The translations under genes and the position numbers were made by a program. From contig JAADHS010000233.1 in NCBI GenBank assembly GCA_013151745.1, forward strand, positions 1-59,224: a stretch of DNA of 59,224 nt. The letters are read 5' to 3'. Shown here in pieces: positions 51,636 through 59,224 of this stretch. The DNA comes from Gammaproteobacteria bacterium (lineage in GTDB: Bacteria > Pseudomonadota > Gammaproteobacteria > JAADHS01). The stretch's first letter is position 1, and each line of letters opens with the position of its first letter. The notes under the pieces are model-generated. The model worked only from the letters and a program-made list of their open reading frames with translations. It made no database searches and had not been told where the DNA came from.

Positions 51636-53432
51636 ATGAAAAATATACGTAACTTTTCAATTATTGCTCACATTGACCATGGAAAATCTACATTAGCCGA
51701 TCGTTTTATTCAGGTATGCGGTGGCTTGAGTGATAGGGAAATGTCCTCGCAAGTCTTAGATTCTATGGATTTGGAGCGCGAACGGGGTATTACGATTAAG
51801 GCACAAAGTGTCACACTCGTCTACAAAGCTAAAAATGGTGAAGCGTACCAGTTAAATTTTATTGATACACCAGGGCATGTCGATTTTTCATATGAAGTTT
51901 CTCGTTCTTTGGCGGCCTGCGAGGGTGCTTTGTTGGTGGTGGATGCTTCGCAAGGCGTAGAAGCACAAAGTGTGGCGAACTGCTATACCGCTATTGAACA
52001 AGGACTGGAAGTTTTGCCCGTTTTGAATAAAATTGACCTGCCCGCTGCAGATCCTGATCGAGTCGCGCAAGAAATCGAAGATATTATCGGCATTGAAGCT
52101 ATGGATGCGGTGCAAGTGAGTGCCAAAGCAGGCATTGGAGTGGATGATTTATTAGAACAACTGGTTGCACGAATACCACCTCCTAAAGGGGATCCAGAAA
52201 AACCATTGCAAGCTCTCATTATCGACTCCTGGTTTGATAATTATTTAGGTATCGTCTCTTTGGTGCGGGTGAAGCAGGGGACAATACGGGTTAAACAAAA
52301 AATTAAAATGATGACCGTGGGGCGTGCGCATATCGTCGATAAAGTCGGTGTTTTTACACCGAAGCGCACGGATATGGAAGAACTGAAATGTGGTGAGGTG
52401 GGTTATGTTATTACCGGTATCAAAGATATTGAGGGTGCACCTGTCGGCGATACGATTACCTCGTTTGATCATCCCGCGAATGAAGCTCTAGACGGTTTTA
52501 AAGCGGTTCAGCCGCAGGTGTTTGCTGGATTATTTCCTACCAGTTCTGATGACTATGAAGGGTTGAGAGATGCTTTGGCAAAGCTGAGGCTCAATGATGC
52601 TGCGTTGTTTTATGAGCCTGAAACATCGCAAGCCCTGGGGTTTGGGTTTCGCTGTGGTTTTTTGGGTATGCTGCATATGGAAATCATCCAGGAGCGTCTT
52701 GAACGAGAATATGATATCGATCTTATTACCACTGCGCCAACGGTCGTTTATGAAGTACTCTGTAAAAACGGCGAGGTCATCATGGTTGATAATCCAGCGC
52801 ATTTGCCGGAACTCGGTCTTATAGATGAAACCAGAGAGCCTATCATCAGAGCTAACATTCTTGTGCCTCAAGAATATCTTGGCAATGTCATTACACTTTG
52901 CGTAGAAAAACGCGGAGTGCAAAAAAACATGCACTATACGGGCAGTCAAGTCTCTCTAGAGTATGAGCTGCCGATGAGCGAAGTGGTATTAGATTTCTTC
53001 GATAGGTTGAAGTCAGTGAGCCGAGGCTATGCTTCTCTGGACTATCATTTTGAGCGCTTCCAGACAGCCAATCTGGTTAAGCTGGATATTATGATTAACG
53101 GTGATAGGGTGGATGCGCTTTCCAATATTGTACATAAGGACTTGGCTTACCAAAGAGGTCGAGACCTGGTCGATAGAATGAAAGAAATTATTCCTCGGCA
53201 AATGTTTGATGTGGCGATACAAGCGGCAATCAGCACTCATGTTATTGCCCGATCCAGCGTTAAGGCTTTGCGCAAGAACGTCACGGCGAAATGCTATGGT
53301 GGTGATCTCAGCCGTAAACGAAAATTATTGGAAAAACAAAAAGCAGGTAAAAAAAGAATGAAACAGGTTGGTTCGGTGGAAATCCCCCAGGAAGCATTCT
53401 TGGCCGTTTTAGATGTGGGGAAAAATAAATGA
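51636..53432 (+). CDS. lepA: Elongation factor 4 (LepA)
   Basis: Ribosome-associated GTPase, 598 aa, full length. G motifs [21 protein letters not shown] and [10 protein letters not shown]-terminal domain with [13 protein letters not shown] and [17 protein letters not shown], typical of LepA. The ATG has no strong Shine-Dalgarno. Overlaps lepB by 4 bp (ATGA), the usual lepA-lepB arrangement. Confidence 0.97.
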   Translation: MKNIRNFSIIAHIDHGKSTLADRFIQVCGGLSDREMSSQVLDSMDLERERGITIKAQSVTLVYKAKNGEAYQLNFIDTPGHVDFSYEVSRSLAACEGALLVVDASQGVEAQSVANCYTAIEQGLEVLPVLNKIDLPAADPDRVAQEIEDIIGIEAMDAVQVSAKAGIGVDDLLEQLVARIPPPKGDPEKPLQALIIDSWFDNYLGIVSLVRVKQGTIRVKQKIKMMTVGRAHIVDKVGVFTPKRTDMEELKCGEVGYVITGIKDIEGAPVGDTITSFDHPANEALDGFKAVQPQVFAGLFPTSSDDYEGLRDALAKLRLNDAALFYEPETSQALGFGFRCGFLGMLHMEIIQERLEREYDIDLITTAPTVVYEVLCKNGEVIMVDNPAHLPELGLIDETREPIIRANILVPQEYLGNVITLCVEKRGVQKNMHYTGSQVSLEYELPMSEVVLDFFDRLKSVSRGYASLDYHFERFQTANLVKLDIMINGDRVDALSNIVHKDLAYQRGRDLVDRMKEIIPRQMFDVAIQAAISTHVIARSSVKALRKNVTAKCYGGDLSRKRKLLEKQKAGKKRMKQVGSVEIPQEAFLAVLDVGKNK

Positions 53433-54256
53433 ATGTAGATTTTGCGGCGGTCATGGTGATTGCGACCTTCTTGACAGGTGTGATTTGGCTTTACGATTCG
53501 CTTGTTCTGGCACCTAAAAGAAAAGTGCAGCAAGGTGAAGATAGTGAATCGATTGTTTCACCCACTTCCAGCAATATAACAGAGAGTCCCAAAGAACCTT
53601 TAGTTGTCGAGTATGCCAAAGCTTTTTTCCCGGTGATTCTGATTGTGTTGCTGTTAAGGTCTTTTCTTGTTGAGCCTTTTCGAATTCCCTCAGGGTCTAT
53701 GATGCCCACTCTGCTAACTGGTGATTTTATTTTGGTCAATAAGTTTACATATGGCATTCGTTTACCCGTGTTGGATACAAAAATAATTACAATCGGTGAG
53801 CCGGAGCGGGGTGATGTGGCGGTATTTCGATTTCCTGAAGATCCCTCAATTGATTACATCAAAAGAATCGTTGGTTTGCCTGGTGATCGAATCAGTTATC
53901 GAGATAAAGCAATATATATCAATGGTGAAAAAATGGAAGTAACTGGATTAGGTTCTTACCAGGGAGAAGGCACGGCCTTATCTATGACCGGAGCACAATG
54001 GGCTGAAGAACAACTTGGCGATGTTAAACATCAAATTTTGATGCGTTCCGAGAGTCGGCCACGTAATCGTGAATTTCGGGTTCCTGATGGACGCTATTTT
54101 GTTATGGGAGATAATCGTGACAATAGTAATGACAGTCGGTTTTGGGGCACTGTTCCAGAGGAAAACCTGGTAGGCCGAGCATTTATGATCTGGATGAACT
54201 GGGACAAGGTCGATAATACGATCCGGTTTAGCCGGATCGGTAATTCGATTGAGTAA
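53429..54256 (+). CDS. lepB: Signal peptidase I
   Basis: Removes signal peptides at the inner membrane. 275 aa with TM helices near 5-22 and 63-80. Catalytic Ser in [12 protein letters not shown] and Lys in [12 protein letters not shown]; box [15 protein letters not shown]. Length is intermediate between E. coli LepB and shorter forms. It shares the operon with lepA and rnc. Confidence 0.96.
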   Translation: MNVDFAAVMVIATFLTGVIWLYDSLVLAPKRKVQQGEDSESIVSPTSSNITESPKEPLVVEYAKAFFPVILIVLLLRSFLVEPFRIPSGSMMPTLLTGDFILVNKFTYGIRLPVLDTKIITIGEPERGDVAVFRFPEDPSIDYIKRIVGLPGDRISYRDKAIYINGEKMEVTGLGSYQGEGTALSMTGAQWAEEQLGDVKHQILMRSESRPRNREFRVPDGRYFVMGDNRDNSNDSRFWGTVPEENLVGRAFMIWMNWDKVDNTIRFSRIGNSIE

Positions 54257-54286
54257 GGAATGATGATAACAAATAAGGGGAATGAT

Positions 54287-54670
54287 ATGCAGCACAACAT
54301 CAGATCACAAGCCGGGGTAAGCATTTTTGGTTGGTTGCTCATCATTGCTCTTATCGCGTTTTTTGTTACGACAATACTGACGCTTTACCCTATGTATTAT
54401 AATCATTACAAAGCAATGGCGCATCTAAAGTCAATAACAAATAATCCCGCTACTGAGAAGATGAACAAAAAAGAAATCAGAAGGGCAATCGGGAAACGTT
54501 TTCAAGTGGATAATATCGAATTCATTAACTTGAAAGAAGATATAGACATCGAAGTTAAAAAGAAAAAAATAACGATTAATTTGTCCTATGAGGTCAAAGC
54601 GCCCTTAATGGGGAATATTTCTGTTGTGGGTGATTTTTATGATAATGTATTTGAGGTGTCGCGTCCTTGA
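54287..54670 (+). CDS. DUF4845 membrane protein
   Basis: 127 aa from the ATG at 54287 (AAGGGG just upstream); the frame is open to an ATG at 54260. One N-terminal TM (FGWLLIIALIAFFVTTILTLYPMYYN), preceded by QAGVSIFGW, then a periplasmic alpha/beta domain with VDNIEFINLKEDIDIEV and YEVKAPLMGNISVV. This family sits between lepB and rnc in many gammaproteobacteria; function unknown. The stop overlaps the rnc TTG. Confidence 0.88.
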   Translation: MQHNIRSQAGVSIFGWLLIIALIAFFVTTILTLYPMYYNHYKAMAHLKSITNNPATEKMNKKEIRRAIGKRFQVDNIEFINLKEDIDIEVKKKKITINLSYEVKAPLMGNISVVGDFYDNVFEVSRP

Positions 54671-55368
54671 TTGTCAGTCTTCATTTTTTGCAATCTCGCT
54701 CTCAGCTTGGGTATCAGTTCAAGCAAATCAAACACCTGGAGCAAGCACTGACCCACAGAAGTTTGGGGCGAATAAATAATGAACGTCTTGAGTATCTTGG
54801 TGATGCTATTTTGGGTTTTGTTATCGCCAGCGAGTTATATCGTCGTTTTCCGCTAGCAACAGAAGGAGAGTTGAGCCGTATGCGCTCTCATCTTGTCAAA
54901 GGAAAAACACTGGCCGAAATTGCTCGCGACCTGAACTTGGGTGACTATTTGCGTTTAGGTACCGGCGAGCTCAAAAGTGGTGGACATCGGCGAGACTCTA
55001 TTCTGGCCGGTGCATTTGAAGCTATATTAGGTGCGGTGTATGTCGATAGCGAAATTGAATCAACGACATTATTAATTGTGAACTTATTCCGGAAGAAATT
55101 GGACACATTAACGCCAGAATCAGCTCAGAAAGACCCCAAAACGACCTTGCAAGAATATTTACAAGCACGCCAGCTTTCTCTGCCCGTCTATACAACCGTT
55201 GCTGTGGATGGTGCCGAGCATAAGCAAAATTTTAAAGTTAGTTGTCGTATTGATGAGTTAGCTATTACAGAAAATGGTCTGGGTATTAATCGACGCCATG
55301 CAGAGCAACAAGCTGCAGATGAAGTATTAAAAAAAATCTTGAGCCTAAATAACAAGGGGTACTTATGA
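54667..55368 (+). CDS. rnc: Ribonuclease III
   Basis: Double-stranded RNA endonuclease for rRNA and mRNA processing, 233 aa. Signature NERLEYLGDAILGFVIA with the metal-binding acidic residues, second site GAFEAILGAVYVDS; dsRNA-binding domain from DPKTTLQEYLQ to RRHAEQQAADEVLKKIL. The start is the TTG at 54667 overlapping the upstream stop; another TTG lies eight codons later. Since this genome is rich in transcribed palindromes, RNase III may process them. Confidence 0.95.
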   Translation: MIVSLHFLQSRSQLGYQFKQIKHLEQALTHRSLGRINNERLEYLGDAILGFVIASELYRRFPLATEGELSRMRSHLVKGKTLAEIARDLNLGDYLRLGTGELKSGGHRRDSILAGAFEAILGAVYVDSEIESTTLLIVNLFRKKLDTLTPESAQKDPKTTLQEYLQARQLSLPVYTTVAVDGAEHKQNFKVSCRIDELAITENGLGINRRHAEQQAADEVLKKILSLNNKGYL

Positions 55369-55398
55369 TCCCTGACCAACAGGACATCAATTATTATT

Positions 55399-56307
55399 AT
55401 GGATAAATTTCGCTGTGGATATGTTGCCATAGTTGGGCGACCTAATGTTGGAAAATCGACTTTAACCAATCGAATTGTTGGGCAAAAAGTAAGTATAACC
55501 ACGCATAAACCACAGACTACGCGTCATCGTGTACACGGTATAAAAACGACAGAATCATCACAAATGATTGTTGTTGATACCCCGGGTTTACACGACAATG
55601 TAAAAAAAGAGCTTAATCGTTTGATGAATAGAGCAGCCAGCTCAGCTTTGTCTGATGTGGATGTGATTTTGTTTCTTGTTGATGGTACAGAATGGAAAGA
55701 TGAAGATCAGTTTGTTTTAAGTCGCGTTCGTAATAGCGGCATTCCTTTTATCATTGTTGTTAATAAAACCGATAAAATAAAAGACAAAACCGAACTCTTG
55801 CCACACTTGCAACATCTTAGTGAAGAAGCAGAGCATGATCGCATTATTCCTGTTTCTGCTCGCCAGGGAGACAATATTGAAGAACTGGAAATATTGATCG
55901 AAAAATATTTACCCGAAGGGGAGCCTGTTTATGGAGAAGAGCATATTACGGACAGAAGTATGCGTTTTCATGCCGCTGAACTAATTCGAGAAAAATTAAT
56001 GCGTCGTCTCGGCCAGGAGCTGCCTTACAGTGTTGCGGTAGAAATAGAAAATTTTTCAGAAGAAAAAGGGAAAATGAATATAGGGGCGGTGATCTGGGTT
56101 GAACGCGCGGGTCAAAAGGGAATAGTGATAGGTAAAGAGGGTCATTTACTGAAAGAAATTGGTACGAAAGCTCGCATCGACATGGAAGCCATGTTTGATA
56201 GCAAAGTTTATTTACAACTCTGGGTTAAGGTCAAGGAAGGGTGGTCGGAAAACGAGCGCCTGCTACGTAATTTGGGTCTTGGAGATACCGGTTCTGACGC
56301 TATTTAA
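55399..56307 (+). CDS. era: GTPase Era
   Basis: Essential 16S rRNA maturation GTPase, 302 aa. G1 GRPNVGKSTLTN, G2 TTHKPQTTRHR, G3 DTPGLH, G4 NKTDKI, G5 PVSARQGDN; C-terminal KH domain with VIGKEGHLLKEIGTKARIDME. Normal size. Downstream of rnc by 30 bp, upstream of recO by 8 bp. Confidence 0.97.
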   Translation: MDKFRCGYVAIVGRPNVGKSTLTNRIVGQKVSITTHKPQTTRHRVHGIKTTESSQMIVVDTPGLHDNVKKELNRLMNRAASSALSDVDVILFLVDGTEWKDEDQFVLSRVRNSGIPFIIVVNKTDKIKDKTELLPHLQHLSEEAEHDRIIPVSARQGDNIEELEILIEKYLPEGEPVYGEEHITDRSMRFHAAELIREKLMRRLGQELPYSVAVEIENFSEEKGKMNIGAVIWVERAGQKGIVIGKEGHLLKEIGTKARIDMEAMFDSKVYLQLWVKVKEGWSENERLLRNLGLGDTGSDAI

Positions 56308-56315
56308 TATAATCT

Positions 56316-57089
56316 ATGCGCGTTCAATTACAACATGCTTATATACTGCATCGTCGCGCATACCGAAACACCAGTTTCATTGTCGATCTTTTCAGTCAAA
56401 ACCGGGGGCGAATTTCCGCTGTAGCACGAGGTGCGCGGCGCTCACGTAACAACGCATTAATTCAGGCTTTTCAACCGGTGCTATGTTCCTGGTTTGGACG
56501 AGGGGAATTATATACATTAGGTAATATTGAGCCTGCCGGTGGCTATCAAAAAATCAATGCACGGCTGGTGTTAAGTGGCTTGTATCTCAATGAGTTATTA
56601 ATACGCTTATTGCCTAAAGAAGAGCCGATGGGTAGGCTCTACGACGATTATGCAGAGGCAGTGACCGGCTTGGTTCAACTGAGTTTATGCTGGCATGAAG
56701 TTGAAGATACGACAACCTCCGCAACATATAAACATCTTAACTTGCTTGAACAAAAAATATTGCGTCGTTTCGAAAAAGCATTGTTAGAGCAGCTGGGATA
56801 TGGCGTGGATTTTTCTTTCGAGGCCAACACCGGCCAACCTGTTTGCGCAGACAGAAGGTACGTTTTTGTGCCCAACAAAGGTTTGCTGCAAACATCGCTG
56901 GATAATTTTAGTGCAGGCTGTATATCAGGTTCAAGTTTACTGGCTTTGGCAAACGAAAAATTTGAGTCAGAGCAGAGTTTAAGAGAAGTTAAATGCTTAT
57001 TGCGTACTATCTTGGATCAATATCTCGGAGATCGTCCTTTACAAAGTCGCCAGCTACGGCAGATGTATGCTCGGCAGAAAAAAAGGTAG
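56316..57089 (+). CDS. recO: DNA repair protein RecO
   Basis: Recombination mediator that loads RecA on gaps with RecR. 257 aa: N-terminal OB fold (AYILHRRAYRNTSFIVDLFSQ...GRISAVARGARRS), then a helical domain (YLNELLIRLLPKEEP, FEKALLEQLGYGVDF). The proteobacterial form lacks the four-Cys zinc motif, as here. It ends five bases before the pdxJ ATG. Confidence 0.95.
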   Translation: MRVQLQHAYILHRRAYRNTSFIVDLFSQNRGRISAVARGARRSRNNALIQAFQPVLCSWFGRGELYTLGNIEPAGGYQKINARLVLSGLYLNELLIRLLPKEEPMGRLYDDYAEAVTGLVQLSLCWHEVEDTTTSATYKHLNLLEQKILRRFEKALLEQLGYGVDFSFEANTGQPVCADRRYVFVPNKGLLQTSLDNFSAGCISGSSLLALANEKFESEQSLREVKCLLRTILDQYLGDRPLQSRQLRQMYARQKKR

Positions 57090-57094
57090 AATAA

Positions 57095-57847
57095 ATGTTA
57101 AACAGAGCCATTAAGTTAGGTATCAATATAGACCATGTCGCTTCATTAAGGCAAGCAAGAGACACACGTTACCCTGACCCGGTACAAGCCGCTTTTGAGG
57201 CCGAACAAGGTGGTGCGGATAGTATTACTATACATTTGCGTGAAGATCGTCGGCACATACAAAATCGCGATGTCGCCTTGTTGAAAGAAACCTTGCAAAC
57301 CCGCATGAATCTTGAAATGGCAGTCACCGATGAGATGCTTTCCTTAGCAGAAAAATATAAACCAGAAGACTGTTGCCTGGTGCCAGAACGCCGCGAGGAG
57401 CTCACTACGGAAGGTGGTTTGGATGTTCTAGGCCAGCAACATAAAATTAATACTGCGGTGGCGCGTTTAAGCGATGCAGGAATACGGACATCACTGTTTA
57501 TCGATGCTGACCTTAAACAAATAGACGCAGCTATAGTAAGTAAAGCCCCTGTGATTGAAATTCATACCGGGCATTATGCGAATGCTGAAAACAAGCAGAT
57601 GGCATTGAAGGAATTAGAGCAGATCAAAAAGGCAGTTTTGCATGCAGACCAAGCAGGCATTAAAATACATGCAGGACATGGTCTTCATTATCACAATGTT
57701 GATGCGATCGCAGAATTGCCCGAGGTGCTTGAATTAAATATTGGTCACGCCATTATCGCGCGGGCGGTATTTAGTGGTTTGCGTGAGGCCGTAGCGGAAA
57801 TGAAACACTTGATACTAAGAGCACGGACAAAACAATTTTCAGATTAG
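57095..57847 (+). CDS. pdxJ: Pyridoxine 5'-phosphate synthase
   Basis: TIM-barrel enzyme that condenses 1-deoxyxylulose 5-phosphate and 3-amino-2-oxopropyl phosphate to PNP. 250 aa, normal. Motifs: [15 protein letters not shown] at the start, [32 protein letters not shown], and [14 protein letters not shown] at the end. The recO-pdxJ order is standard. Confidence 0.97.
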   Translation: MLNRAIKLGINIDHVASLRQARDTRYPDPVQAAFEAEQGGADSITIHLREDRRHIQNRDVALLKETLQTRMNLEMAVTDEMLSLAEKYKPEDCCLVPERREELTTEGGLDVLGQQHKINTAVARLSDAGIRTSLFIDADLKQIDAAIVSKAPVIEIHTGHYANAENKQMALKELEQIKKAVLHADQAGIKIHAGHGLHYHNVDAIAELPEVLELNIGHAIIARAVFSGLREAVAEMKHLILRARTKQFSD

Positions 57848-57896
57848 GATTTGCTTGTGCTAATTAAATGGCTGTGATAGTATGCGTCTTCTTCGG

Positions 57897-59224
<1,328 letters not shown>

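Overview
The window looks like chromosomal DNA of a gammaproteobacterium of moderate to low GC. The order rpoE-rseA-rseB-rseC-degP/mucD-lepA-lepB-DUF4845-rnc-era-recO-pdxJ, an sdhCDAB-sdhE-ygfX block, the tamA/tamB pair, the ybbA/tesA divergent pair and prmB are all typical of that class. I cannot name a genus. The sequence is a single contiguous genomic segment in which short palindromic repeats fill many intergenic gaps.

Layout. 1-2.6 kb: an IS4-family insertion sequence next to a decayed hipA. 2.7-5.9 kb: a PQQ-dependent sugar dehydrogenase followed by a TonB receptor closely resembling PqqU (YncD), so probably a pair for using PQQ taken up from outside. 6-8.7 kb: a small membrane protein, a YkgJ-type cysteine-cluster protein and outer-membrane phospholipase A (pldA) with an odd start region. 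8.9-14 kb: a complete urease cluster ureDABCEFG. 14.1-16.7 kb: a MazF/PemK-type toxin-antitoxin pair and a TolB-like lipoprotein with a Thr-Asp/Gly minisatellite. 17-24.1 kb: a porin and the urea ABC transporter urtABCDE. Urease and transporter together form a urea capture and hydrolysis island: the porin and UrtA bring urea to the inner membrane, UrtBCDE import it, and UreABC, with nickel inserted by UreDEFG, hydrolyses it.

24.1-30.4 kb: an IS481-type transposase remnant split by a repeat, an RND efflux permease with its adaptor, an orphan LolD/YbbA ATPase and the divergent TesA esterase. 30.4-34.8 kb: wrbA, a DUF4398 lipoprotein, ppiC, a YgjP-type metallopeptidase, def and csiV. 34.8-42.4 kb: tamB, tamA, prmB, a DnaA-box cluster and ygfZ. 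42.6-46.8 kb: sdhCDAB, sdhE and ygfX. 46.9-57.8 kb: the sigma-E operon, then lepA to pdxJ in nearly gapless order. 57.9-59.2 kb: an initiator tRNA-Met whose 3' half is shared, on the other strand, with the 3' end of a frameshifted large serine recombinase. This marks one boundary of an integrated element that continues past the right edge.

The most unusual theme is a family of about 83-195 bp palindromic elements with ends TATACCCG...CGGGTATA (five complete copies, two probable partial ones). They carry no coding region and have no transposase in the window. One copy touches the sdhC start codon, a short copy lies between sdhA and sdhB, one splits a transposase remnant and reveals a TA target, one lies just upstream of a lipoprotein gene, and one is among several palindromes between degP and lepA. 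At least three other palindromic or short repeat types occur (16.7 kb, 51.1 kb, and the TTCTCGGACAA motif around pldA and urease). No CRISPR array and no clearly new defence or biosynthetic system was seen.
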